A stretch of 64,000 bases of DNA from Chara braunii (taxonomy: Eukaryota; Streptophyta; Charophyceae; Charales; Characeae): positions 1,119,393 to 1,183,392 of the forward strand of contig BFEA01000076.1 in assembly GCA_003427395.1 (NCBI GenBank). Direction: 5' to 3'. The notes under the pieces are model-generated. The model was not told the origin of the DNA. It saw only the letters and a program-made list of their open reading frames with translations, and ran no database searches. Positions 1-10,669 of the stretch are shown here, piece by piece; the stretch's first letter is position 1; the number at the start of each line of letters is the position of its first letter. Made by a program: the position numbers and the translations under genes.

Positions 1-159
1 AGTAGTCCGCCATGACCTATGCTTGAGAGAGGAGGTTGAAGGAAGGAAGACATAGCCATGGTGGACTTGTTGTTGTTGTTGTTGGGTTGTGAGTTGAGTC
101 AACAGTAAGGGGGGAAATTCGGACATTGATTGTGGTTCATCCATTCATTGTTATTATTA

Positions 160-720
160 TCATTGAGAGAAGAATAAGATTGGTGAAGAGGAGGAAGGAG
201 GAAGGTGGAGAGTGAAGGGGGAATTGTCATTGGTCTTGATGGTGTACTTCTTCTGCTTCTTCTTCTTCCTCTTCTTTTTATCTCTCCTCTGGTCTTTATC
301 TCTTTGCAAGTGCTTTAATTTCTTCGCAATTGGGTGGCATTGTCTTTCATTGTGAATTTGCACTTGGGAAATGACCAGGATCGTAACATCTCTCTCTTTC
401 AATACAACTTCTTCAGCAAATACCCAGCATCTCCCATATACTGCATCAGCACTTCTTTCCTTTGGAACATAGATTCTCACATCGTACACATCCAGATCGG
501 TGAAATAGAATGTCAGTACATATAATCGTTCTTGCTCCCATCCCCTCTCGACCATCTCATACCTGACAACTTCACATGGAAATGCCTCTCTCTTGCTTAG
601 AGTATTCAGCGACCTTAGGAGACATTCGACCTTCTTTTGACTTCGACCCGAACCTCTGCCAAAATTTGACCTTCTTTGTCTAATTATTTCTGCTGAGATC
701 TCTTCAACTCTCATGACCAC
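160..720 (-). CDS. Unrecognised 186-aa ORF, copy I of a repeated unknown family
   Basis: I do not recognise this protein. The start is ATG followed by VMRVEEI. A central segment (about residues 42-80) is rich in alternating hydrophobic residues and reads EAF...RLYVLTFYF then DVYDVRIYVPK. The C-terminal third is a lysine/arginine-rich tract that turns into low-complexity sequence. The EAF...YVLT.YFTD...DVR.Y..K pattern resembles translations at about 790-1020 and 2330-2540 on the same strand, so this may be one of several diverged copies. It lies downstream, on the minus strand, of the primer-binding site at 1433-1450 and may therefore be internal retroelement sequence. It could be one exon or a degenerate ORF. 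Whether it is expressed cannot be told. Confidence 0.35.
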   Translation of the reverse strand: MVMRVEEISAEIIRQRRSNFGRGSGRSQKKVECLLRSLNTLSKREAFPCEVVRYEMVERGWEQERLYVLTFYFTDLDVYDVRIYVPKERSADAVYGRCWVFAEEVVLKERDVTILVISQVQIHNERQCHPIAKKLKHLQRDKDQRRDKKKRKKKKQKKYTIKTNDNSPFTLHLPPSSSSPILFFSQ

Positions 721-788
721 CGTTTTTTTTTTCTCTTGTCAATACCATGTTGATTATCGACAGCCAGTTAGTCCCATCACAATAGTTG

Positions 789-1020
789 TCAGGTATAGGA
801 GGGATTGGAACAGTCTTGTATGTTACTGGCATTATACCCCATTCCACTTTCTTCTTTTGCTTGATCAATCTGCCTTTTCGTCATAATAAATTGGATCACG
901 ATCTCCCATAACCAATTAAAATTATCACCATCATTGCTGCCTCCGTCTTTGACATATGGGCGGATAACATAAATATCTCCCTCCAAGAAGTGAGTCAGCA
1001 CTACACAGATGGTTGAGCCA
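789..1020 (-). pseudogene. Unrecognised coding remnant, copy II of the same family
   Basis: The open frame reads TICVVLTHFLEGDIYVIRPYV then KDGG, followed by an acidic/aromatic stretch. It has no clear start: the frame is open upstream of the first Met to about 1020. The segment VVLT.F..GD...RPY.K.G is similar by eye to VVQT.F.DG....RPY.K.G at about 2400-2460 and to YVLTFYF.D.DVYDVR.Y..K in the 160-720 ORF. A frameshift just upstream appears to separate it from a segment PYRYIRLVG, which has a counterpart RYRYVSAIG in the 2.4-kb copy. The function is unknown. The small size and the frameshift suggest a decayed copy. Confidence 0.35.
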
Positions 1021-1432
1021 CGAGAGTGATAGCCCCAACAAGCCTTATATATCTGTAAGGAAATATTCCTCTTGTAGTAAATTTAGACAATTCTTTCAGA
1101 ACACCATCGACCAGCATTTGTCTCGATCCGTCTCACTCTTTTCCTTCCAATTCCTTTCAGCGTGTTGGGCGATAATTGGCCATACCTGATGTCAAGCTCG
1201 ATTCTCTCTAGTCAATAATATCAATCTTTTTTTTCCCGATCCAGTGTGGGAGCTCACACAATGAAGAAATCAATCATAGTCAGCAATCGTGATTCTCAAG
1301 AGAATTGGGACTCAGATGAGAATTATAAAATTAACATGAAGCTCACAAAAATGTTAACAATTCTCATGTCCTAATCAAGGCTTAAAGATGATGTTGACCC
1401 AGGCTCATTCCGGACACGAAAATCTTTTCATG

Positions 1433-1450
1433 TCCCCGGTAACGGCGCCA
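1433..1450 (-). promoter_or_regulatory. Primer-binding site complementary to tRNA-Asp 3' end
   Basis: Read on the minus strand, these 18 bases are TGGCGCCGTTACCGGGGA. They match the complement of the plant tRNA-Asp 3' end including CCA, with one mismatch. Five bases before the TGG on the minus strand the sequence reads GACA, a possible LTR end in CA. This places a 5' LTR at coordinates above about 1455 and the internal region towards position 1. The partner LTR would lie outside the window. There is no tRNA body beside it, so it is not a tRNA gene. Confidence 0.7.
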
Positions 1451-1454
1451 TTTT

Positions 1455-2090
1455 TGTCGCAGGTTTTCCAGCCGAGCCACTTCGAGCGACCGGAAAGCTA
1501 ACAGGCTGTCACGCAGGAGTTTAATAGTGGTTGCAATAAATAAATTAAATTAAATAATGCAGATCCCTTCCTGTTGTGTGCGTCCGGCTTCGAGCGAGAC
1601 CCTTCAATTGCGGTCTTCGCTGGTCCCCGCTCTTAGGAATCTTTTATTTTGATTCGGAACAGCAGAGAGTCATGCAAATAATAATCATAAAATTATGGGG
1701 TGCTATGCATGCATCAATTATCAATCTGATTTTGAGAACTGTGACAGAATCATCCACGATAGCAATCATCAGGTAGGAACAATGCAAGAAGCAAGACCGA
1801 CTGACTCGAACAAAGGCAAGGTCAAATGAATGAGGGAAGAATGAAAACTCATAATAATCTCAGAAAGTACACATGAACAAGCATGGTTAGCACCTCTCAA
1901 GAGTCCTCACTCATCCCTCTGGTCAGTCTCTCTCAATCTCTCTTTTCACTGATCTTCTCTGGTGGCGTGACCCACGCCCACGTACAATCTGAGACTGAGG
2001 CTTCGTGACAAAATGCCACCTGAAGCCAGCAAGCTCTGAGCATGACCATCTGAGGCACATGACACGGTAGTTAACCATAGAGCAAAACTC
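1455..2090 (-). other. Probable LTR and adjacent non-coding sequence
   Basis: This stretch lies immediately upstream, on the minus strand, of the tRNA-Asp primer-binding site, which is where a 5' LTR belongs. It is AT-rich around 1530-1560 and 1670-1700. I find no coding frame and could not define the upstream LTR border, because no second copy of the sequence is visible in the window. Confidence 0.35.
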
Positions 2091-2093
2091 CTC

Positions 2094-2540
2094 TCACAAA
2101 GTAGGCAGTCTGTCCACTGAAAAGACTCCTCGTCTGAGGTAGGGATACTCGGTGGGCTCGGTCAACGCCTCAACGTCGATCACTATCGGAGAGATGTACC
2201 TCTTTGCCAAACCAATCACATCCAACAAGCTCGTGCCATCAGTGAGAAGAGAAAGGAATGGAGGCCTGGGATAGTCAGTATAAAGCATCGGCCCGAAGCT
2301 GCGGATCAACGTAGTGCCACTCTCATCGAGCTCCCTCTCTCTCTGCTTAAGGTATTCGGTGGTTGAGACTCAGACTGGATTGCCCTTCTTCAGGTAAGGC
2401 CTCAGATCGTGGACAGTGCCATCAGCAAAACTGGTCTGGACAACGAAGATTGACAGATCTCCCTGTCTGAAACCAATGGCACTAACATACCGATAACGGA
2501 ATGCCTCTTTGCATGAAAACCGGTTGAGGCTGGCCACCAC
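2094..2540 (-). pseudogene. Unrecognised coding remnant, copy III
   Basis: A coherent minus-strand frame runs from about 2540 to 2094 with a single in-frame TGA near 2370. It begins KEAFRYRYVSAIGF, continues VVQTSFADGTVHDLRPYLKKG, and after the stop has an ERELDESGTTLIRSFG stretch, then TDGTSLLDVIGLAKRY and an acidic tail. The first part resembles the ORFs at 160-720 (EAF, YVLT.YFTD) and at 789-1020 (RPY.K.G). I cannot assign a family. The frame continues with further open sequence down to about 2000. A decayed gene, or an exon interrupted by an intron or error, would both fit. Confidence 0.35.
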
Positions 2541-2738
2541 TGACCCACTGACCGGCGTAGACTAAACTGTGCTCATGCGTACTCTTGCCAGTACAAACTG
2601 ACCAGATGGTGCCGGAGAACTGGTTACCAAACTGATTGCACGAAACTGATTGCTAATAACTGATCGCTGATGATTAATTGCTGATTAAATGATTGCTAAA
2701 TGTCCGGATATGCGAGTTCCTGTTCAGAGACAAAACTC

Positions 2739-2993
2739 TCACGGATGGCTGCCAACAGTCCTCCTTGCCTCCTCAATAGTACCCTCAGAAGTCATGGTGG
2801 CACATCGTTTCCCTTTCTTGCCGTGCAAATAGTATGTGTACTCGATTTTAGTATCGTTTTTCACGAGGGTCAGCACATGTTCCATCATCGTAGTGGTCTG
2901 TTGATTGTATTCCTCAACGGCACTCTCCCTCCAGGTCTCTGCAGTGCTCTGATACAGCGAGCAGGAGACTCTAACTGTGTTGCTGCTGTCCAT
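2739..2993 (-). pseudogene. Unrecognised coding remnant, related to the 3.7-kb fragment
   Basis: This 84-aa open frame has the core TKIEYTYYLHGKKGKR followed by GTIEEARR. A frameshifted segment at about 3610-3770 on the same strand reads KYIEYAFYFYGRDGKLH then LETVEQAR. Order and spacing are shared (IEY..Y..G..GK, then a run ending in EEAR or EQAR), so the two are probably diverged copies of one domain. The function is unknown. They may belong to the same repeated gene as the remnants at 0.16-2.5 kb. Confidence 0.35.
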
Positions 2994-3609
2994 ATTCTCG
3001 CCAAATTCTTACTACATCAGTTCACCCATCTCGAGACGAGTGACTCTTGGATGATCCAGATATGAAAAGGCCTTTGGATAGATTGTTATTTCGAACATTT
3101 GTTTCAGATTGTCGTTTCTTGTTGTTGTTCCTGATTGTAGTTCTCCGGTTGCCGTTCTCTGCATGTTGTTCTCTGTTGTCGTTCGCTCGCTGCTTGGTTA
3201 CCAGTTGACAACTGCTACTGAGATTACCGCTCTGAAGGGTTCTTTCCAACTACTGACTTGTTGTTCTGAAAACTGGCTGGTTGCTGTTCTAAAAACTGAC
3301 TAGTTGTTGTTTGAATGCTCATCAAGGTACTGTTTGAACGTTGTTCAACTCCAGATCTAATCACTGGTCCGATTGTTGTTGAACTGATGCTCTAATTGTT
3401 GTTTTACGTACATTGGGGGTTATCAGAATGTCGCCTATGTGCAGGCCGAATGCTTGTCCGAGACTTGTCTGAGTGAGGACTGACGAATCAGACCTAAGAA
3501 TCACAGGTTTCCCTTTGCACTACACAACATAAAAGTTGTAAGCTTGGCGAAGGCTTGCTAGCTCAAGTGCTGATATACTTTTAGAAAAAATGGTCAAGGC
3601 ACTACCAAG

Positions 3610-4129
3610 GTCAAGCGAGCCTGGCCCTAGCCTGCTCTACAGTCTCTAGCCTTGAACCATTGCTATGCAGCTTGCCATCTCGTCCATAAAAGTAGAACGC
3701 ATATTCGATGTACTTTTTCCCCTCAGCTATCCCCACAACAAATTTTCACTAACTTGTACATGAGTCTCCATATATTGACAGGCACTGTCTGAATCTTCAC
3801 CACTAACACTTCACTGTCCCTCATGATCACCTTTGCCCCTGATCCCAAAGGAGGAGTAAGTCGTTCTTTAGATGATTAACTCCTTCGTTTACTGTGTTTG
3901 ACGGTGTCTGGTATGTTCGAGCTTAAGCTTGGAAACCAGCTGCAGATACTGGAAGGACTCTGAATACCAAGAGAGAATGGAACACGATCCGGCAAGGACG
4001 TACTCGGCTGACAAAAGAATCGGAGCCTGAGATCGTGACTACTTGACTTGTACCGTCAAATAGAACTCCAGAGATCGCTATTGCTAGAATGAGGTCGATT
4101 TCAAATGACAATTCCTTTAGTTTCTTCAA
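3610..4129 (-). pseudogene. Frameshifted coding remnants on the minus strand
   Basis: Two short minus-strand segments look coding. At 3923-4129 there is a 68-aa frame containing VLFDGTSQVVTISGS. At about 3610-3770, over two frames, there is a segment with the IEYAFYFYGRDGK core described for 2739-2993. A single-base shift at about 3735 separates VQVSENLLWG from the IEYAF core. These are probably a decayed copy of the same unknown domain. No start or stop can be justified. Confidence 0.25.
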
Positions 4130-7100
4130 TTTCGTTTTGTGATTGTTCGTTCTAAGAGCTCACTATGTCTACCCAAGGCAAAGTCTGACAAATCTATCCA
4201 CAGTGGCACCAACCCTCTGCCTGAGTTGATCTCAATACGCCAGATGACTGATTCGGTTATGCCTTACTCGCGCCAGGCTGAGGCTCTTGGCCCCAAGCAC
4301 ACCTAGAGAGCGACCAGTTGCTCAGTCTGAGTACTGAACCTCATTTAGCAGGATGGCTCTAGTCCTGTAAGTCAAGCTGGATTTAGTGGTCATGAGCTTT
4401 ACAGTACCCGATCAATTCGTGTTTTCCTGGACCCTGTGCTTATCCATGATAACAAAGTTTCATATACTTGCTACGGGTTAGGAGCACTCAGATTCATATG
4501 AGGGAAGTCGTCCTGCTCGACCCGATCACTGAAAACTTTACATAGGAAGGGTCTTTTTCAAGCGGCTTGCGTCGACCAATGAAAAATCTCCCTCTGAAGT
4601 TTGAACATCATGGGGTTGATTCAGAACGTCACAGTTTGCTGGAGACCCTTGGTTGCTGACACTGCCTGGCTTACATGCACCCGACGTAAATGTAATATTT
4701 TTTTTATAAGATATGATCCTCCCACTCCTAGAAGTTACCCCCCTTCAGGTAGTGGGAAATCCGTCAGGTCATGCTACCGAACTAACCAGACAACCCTGAG
4801 TCACATAATAATTACTATCAGTACTGAAAACACCCGGCGAAGATTAGCCACCCACTGAATGGCACTGGGTCGGAGGTTTGCTCCGTTTGCATGGCGTTGC
4901 CTTCTTACAGTGATTAGTCGCGTAAGAGCCCTAGAGATCACCTATTCATTCGTAATGCCCTTAATCAGCCTAGAGTCCTCCGGGGCAAAACCTGCTTTCA
5001 TACATATATCATGAGCATTCGATGGCTAGACTCAATCCCACTCCTTGCGACATCTCCCGAGTGTCGTCCCCCCCCTTTTTTATAGCATTAAGTGTACAGG
5101 GAAAGTAGGACAATTTTGGCTGACATGTTAGGTCGTTTTGTCTCGATGGTGCAATGACACTATAGATGGAAGCTTTCAACTCAACCTGATTACACTGATA
5201 AGGTAGCGTGAGAGATCCCGTTCAATCCCCCTTCTCTGTTCATTCATTTATCACATAGCTCAAGGAGAATATCTCGTCTTTTAGTCACCGTCTAGAAGGT
5301 ATTTGACCAGAAAGTAAGCGACCCTTCTGAGAACCGACTTCCTCTTGCTCATCACCAGCTAGCGAGAGGACAGAATTAAGTCACCCCTCCCCTTTTTCGT
5401 CTCAGAATAGGCTGAGGCTCACTCGGTCTTGTCTCACTCAGATAGAAAGTTGGGGCCTCATCCGAAAGCGCTTATAGTTTCAACACTCTCTCATGGGCTC
5501 CAACCTAACTGAATAGCCCGTGCACGATTCTTTAGAGTTGTTTGCTTTGAAAGATGTAATCAGCAAGAACAAGTGGAAGAGGAGCAACGTTCGTAGCGAG
5601 TAAATTCAGATTAGAAGAGATAATTTTTAAGCATAGCGACGAGAGAGAGAGGAAGGATGACAAAGCAAAATATAGGACAGCAGAGAGGCTTCCATGCGGA
5701 CCACTCGTAAGGCTTATATGCAGTTAAGCTCCCTTCTTCGTTTGAACACAGTCTCGTTTCATCATTGTCATTCCAAACATCCAGCCAGTGTTACGTATTC
5801 GGTTCGTTATCCTCATAACCCGTCCACTGATTGACCTATCCGTGCCTACAAGGCAAGTGGTGACTCACGCGTCCCTAAGAATGCTCGCATGATTACAATC
5901 AGATCGGGCTCGATTATAATCCCGGAAGAAACAACCCAGTGAGGATCAAAACCTGCTTTGTCGATGCCCTCAGGGACCAGCGCGACTACGAAAGGCTCTG
6001 GCTTCACAAGTGGACACGACAACAACCACTTCTTGGCAAGCTCAGATGGTCGTCTACAGAACGAAACAAAATAGCTTCAAATGCATGCTCATGTGTTGCG
6101 ACATCAATAACCAGCAGCTTTATAAGAAACGATATGGTTTAAGCAGGTCCCAAATAGAGGTCTTGTGTGAAGGGTAAGGGCTAAGAACGCCAAAAGTCAG
6201 AACCCATGCTCGAGATAGCCAATGAGAAGGCCACGCTGGCAACAAGAACAAAAAAAGAAAACAGAGATCGCATCACCATACCCTTCCTTCTCATCAGCCC
6301 GACCACTCTCCCTTTCTCACCGGTGCCCACGCATCCTCAGCGTGACTGCTCCACTAAATCTCAGCCTTCATTTCGCTCCCACCGATTTTTCTTCCTTACT
6401 CGCTCTCCTCTTCACCCACTTCACCATAAGTGTTTCTCTCTCATACACGCATACCACTTTTCACTTCCTCGGGCCTATACTTCGCATAGGAGAGGGGACA
6501 ACACAGTGTCCTAACAGTCCTACACAGATAGTCATCGAAAAAGACCACGACGATCATGACAAGCCCTTGTACTAGCGCATATAAGCTAACTAAGACGAGG
6601 CAAGAAGTGGAGCGACGACCGGTGGTTGGGGTACTATCTCGAGATGTCAACAGAAGTGAGCAAGATAATAGTGACCAGGGGGAATGCCCATCTCTTTCGG
6701 ATCGCTTAAACGACTGGTACCGTGTTATGCTCATCACATACAGATCATTTGAGGCTCGCACTCTCTCCTCTTTCTGCCCAATCGGCATCGACAGCAACTG
6801 TAACTTCTACTCACTGATTCGCTTCCATAGGCAAGGATGGAGTTGACGTCATTAGCCTTGTACTCGCTCACACCTCGCCTTCATGCCTCTCTAACGATAC
6901 TGACCGCGAGAACGAAGAAATTATCTCACGGCTCCTAGCCCCGCGACAACACTCCCAATCATGCAGCATGGGGCTAGCATCATTAGCGCATAGGAATAGT
7001 GACTGACCCCAGTCATACGTGCGCACCCCCTTCTTCTTCGTGGCAACCAGTAGTTGCGCACGCCATACGTGAGCTGCCTCCATACGTGAGCACGGCAGCA

Positions 7101-7340
7101 GCTTCCTTCGACTGACCTCGCGTGCCCTCCGGTCTCACGCTGCCATCCAGTTGACGTCAGCATCACCAAACATGTACATTCCGCTCTCTCTCCCATGTTC
7201 TCATTTTGTTGACCTCCTTCTTGCTCCCCCCCTTTCCAGGTAGCCACACGTGTCAGACGAATACCCGAGAATCTGTCCGTCCCACTGCACTTGCCTCTCT
7301 CTTTCGAGTTCCGTCTCGTTCCCTCTCTCTCTCGCGTGTG
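4130..7340. other. No recognisable gene
   Basis: I see no conserved domain in either strand. Open frames here are short and overlap in competing frames, notably in the C/T-rich stretch at 6250-6500 and 7200-7480. A T-rich patch occurs at 4698-4706 and a C/T run at about 5066-5082. The region is probably ancient repeat or intergenic sequence between decayed elements. Confidence 0.4.
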
Positions 7341-7343
7341 CTC

Positions 7344-7787
7344 TCAGGCCTGTCTTTTCCCCTTGCTCGGCTTCTCACCCGCTCCGCGGCCTCTGGGCGT
7401 CAGTTGTCGTGAGCTGGCCTCAGGTCCCTCTTCCACCGGCTTTGCAGCCCGGTGATGCCTCCGGATCTCGCCCGGGCTGATCCAGGATCTGAGGTCCGTC
7501 TCCCGGTCCTCCGCCTCGCTCATCTCGCTCTCCCCAACTGAGTCCCGCTCCAGGTGGGCTTGCTCCCAGTCCGCTGTGTCCATCGAGGTCTCGGTCTCAT
7601 GATACCAGACCGTTACCTGCATTTTCGCGTTCACGCCGTCCCTCCTGCAGCGCCTCTCCACCCGGTCTTTCGTCTCCGTCATAGCGTTCTGTAGCTTTCC
7701 ATCAATCCGCATCTCCTCCTCTTTTCCTCCCTCTACATTGATCCTCAGTCTTAACTCGTCTCCCCCGTCGTAGTTGAGTATAGCCGT
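7344..7787 (-). pseudogene. Unrecognised open frame with charged C-terminus
   Basis: The minus-strand frame is open from 7787 (after a TAG) to 7344, longer than the part that begins with Met at 7712. It opens ITAILNYDGGDELRLRINVEGG, continues through a Lys/Glu-rich helix-like stretch to AKMQVTVWYHETE, and ends in an acidic then basic low-complexity tail. Alternating hydrophobic residues suggest beta strands. The opening resembles the strand-like cores of the 0.16-2.5 kb family only loosely. I cannot name it. Confidence 0.25.
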
Positions 7788-7789
7788 GA

Positions 7790-9070
7790 TCTAGGGCCCC
7801 TCCCCGGACATAGGCTTCCACCGAATCTGGTGGCACCAGTAGCAGGGTCTATACCCGTGCAAAGCCATAGCCACTCAGAGAGAGCCACGGACCCAGCCCT
7901 GGGTGCACGTCAGATGGCCCAGGATACCCCTCACTGCTTCACGCTCACGCCCTCAAACCAGTAACACTAAAGTAGCGGGATAGTTCACAGGCACACTGCT
8001 CACCCCCTGGCAGCAAACCTCCGCTATCTTTTATAGACCTCCCTCATACCGAGTTACCTACATTCTAAACGGGGGCTCGCAATACCATTTTGAAAATAAA
8101 GGAATAATTAAAATTTTGAATTCTATTCGAAAGAAAACTCAGGCAAAAGACAACACTTACGATAGTAGAATAGGTCGCCTACTATTGGCCCCTGTCACTT
8201 CTTCTTACTGCTTAAGCGATTACGATTCCAGGGCGATGGTCCCATAACGGAGCACCGACGGCGCAATTTTCCTCCTCAAAACAAGTCGCTGGCCTATCTC
8301 CATCGGGTACCCGTGTCCGATGGTAAGGAGGGGGCTTATGACCCTCTTTCACGGGGGGTGATAAGCCTCTTGCCGATGCGGGCGCGGGTGGCCCCTCTTT
8401 TGGGGTTTCACCGGACAGCGTTCGAGCAGGCCTCCCCACCAACGGTACGCGAGCGGCAGGCTAAATCAGTCTGGGCCGCGGACTACAGCTGCGCGCAAAA
8501 TTCGAATCGTTTGCCCTTCCTGTGAAACGATAATAGGGAGAATTTATTTAGAGTAAGAATAACAATAATTTCAATGATAATATAATAATAGCAATAAATA
8601 TAATAAGAGGAAAGAAAACTCAACGGTACAGTGGCCCGATGTCGTTGGATTAACCCAGATTAAAGCAAAGGCCACGACCTGAGTAGAGTTCACACACTTC
8701 GCTTTGCTTTCCGCCCTCACACATTTCGCTTCCTTTTGCTTCTTATCTAGCCTTTTCTTTTTGATAGCGACTTGCCCCACGCAGCTATCCCATAACCTGG
8801 TTAGAAGGAACTCGACGCGCAGTAGAAAAGGCAGCGCCGGTCTTTTCAACTCTGCGTCCCAGGGCGAACCAAGCGGCTACCACGGCCACAGGCCGGTTGT
8901 GCTCTGCTGTACAGCAGGGCGCCGAGCCTGCGTGGACCAATGGAAAGCCTTGTGGCGCACGTTTTTGTTGAGGCAAGCACCAAACAGGGGCGGTCCACGT
9001 CAAGGTACAGCCTGGGTACCAGGGAACTTATTTTCGAAACATACCCATTGGCCCCCATAGGCCACGACAC
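7790..9070. other. No recognisable gene; AT-rich patch at 8525-8615
   Basis: This GC-rich sequence contains many overlapping short frames with no recognisable motif. An AT-rich tract with AATAAT-type repeats occurs at about 8525-8615. The region may be a long LTR or leader belonging to the gypsy-1 remnant that follows, but no primer-binding site or terminal repeat could be placed. Confidence 0.3.
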
Positions 9071-9074
9071 CTAG

Positions 9075-9268
9075 GACAGATGGTCGATATCAAGCAGGGT
9101 CCTGGTACACGGAGGAGGGTCGGGTGACTGTGCCCTCCGACAGCGTGTGACGAACGCTCCGCACCCTAACCATGAGTGCGGGCGGAGTAGAGCCAACTGG
9201 GACCCGAAGTGAGGTCGACTAGGGCTCAAAAGTCTAACAGGGTACGGCCCTACACCGGTCCTATTCAT
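9075..9268 (-). repeat. Dispersed repeat, second copy at 47395-47600
   Basis: Read on the minus strand, this segment begins ATAGGACCGGTGTAGGG and continues with a run that has a clear counterpart on the plus strand at about 47400-47600 (AAAGGACCGGTGTAGGG and following, through a shared CACTCATG block). The two are diverged but collinear for roughly 150 bp. The repeat directly abuts the RT remnant at 9265, which suggests it replaced or was inserted into the upstream part of that element. Confidence 0.6.
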
Positions 9269-10469
9269 GCCTAAGAAGGAAGGCGGATTGTGTATGTGTA
9301 TAGACTATAGGGGACTAAACGCTATAACTGTCAAGAATGTTGAGCCGCTGCCCCGAATAGACAATCTATTAGATAAAGTGCAGGAATGCAAGTATTTTTC
9401 AAAGATAGACTTCAAGCCAAAAGCCAAAGGTACAGCCTGAGGATCAGCACAAGACAGCGTTTAGGACTAGATATGCCCACTACGAGTTTGTGGTAGTGCC
9501 GTTTGGGCTGACCGATGCACCTACCACATTCCAACGATGCATGAATGATATGTTTAGAAAATGGTTAAATAAGTTCATTGTCATTTACTTAGACTACATC
9601 CTAATATTTAGTAAGACTCTTGAGGAGCACCAAGAGCACCTTCGACCAAGAGCACCTTCGACTTATTCAAAACAATTTCGTGAGGCTAAGTTCAAACTGA
9701 ATCCCAAGAAGTGTGAGTGGGCAAAACGTCAAGTGTTGTATTTGGGCCATTTCGTAGACAGAGATGGGGTTAGACCAGAAGACGCGAAGATTGGAGCGAT
9801 TAAAGATTGGATGACACTGCGCACGTTGACCGAATTACGGTCATTCCTTAGTCTAGCCAATTACTAATAGAAGTTTGTGCCAATTTCACTACGATTGTTG
9901 CCCCATTGCGCCGACTATTGTGAAAGGAAGTTGTTTGGAAGTGGGACAAAGACTGCAATGCTTTCAAGGAGTAATAGAGTACCCAGTCCTACAAATAGTT
10001 GATCAATCACTACCGTTTATTGGCACCACTGACGCTGGTCAATACGGAATTGGCACAATCCTACAGCAAGACGGTGGCAACGGATATAGGGCGTTTGAGT
10101 TCATGTCGAGTAGGTTGCCGTGTGAAAAGGTTATTGTAACACCTATGAGAGGGAATTGTTTGCCCTGAGAGAAGCCCTAGACCACTGGCGACACTACTTA
10201 CTAGAACAACACTTTAAGGTCTATTCCAACCATGAGACCTTGCGCCTCAAAACTCAGACCCAAATATCTACTAAGTTAGCTAGGTGGCCCACTAAGATCG
10301 GCGAGTTCAACTTTGAACTCAAGTCTGTCAAAGGCAAGTACAATGTTGTTGTTGATGCACTTAGTCGGCGCACAAACTTCTTTGGAGCCATAGACACGTA
10401 CCTAGACGCAGGTGCCGAACTACAACAAAAAAATTGTTATGCATACGAAGAGGACAAAGCATATAGTGA

Positions 10470-10669
10470 GATTCTCCGCAAAGTGCAGGTTGCACCGCAC
10501 GAAGAGCCTAATTATAGAGTGGCCCATGGATTACTGTTTGAGGAAATTGATAATGAAGATAGGGTGTGTGATTCTCTGCAAAGTACAGGCCGCACCGCAC
10601 GAAGAGCCTAATTATAGAGTGGCAAATGGATTACTGTTTGAGAAAATTGACAAGGAAGATAGGCTGTGT
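10470..10669 (+). repeat. 100-bp tandem duplication in gypsy-1
   Basis: Bases from 10470 (GATTCTCCGCAAAGTGCAGG) recur from 10570 (GATTCTCTGCAAAGTACAGG) with an offset of exactly 100. Because 100 is not a multiple of three, the second copy is read in another frame, which splits the linker between RNase H and the integrase zinc finger. The copies have diverged at several sites, so the duplication is not recent and not an assembly artefact. Confidence 0.9.

Noticed and set aside
1433-1450. tRNA-Asp gene on the plus strand
   Set aside because: Only the 3'-terminal 18 bases match. There is no anticodon, D arm or 5' acceptor strand upstream.
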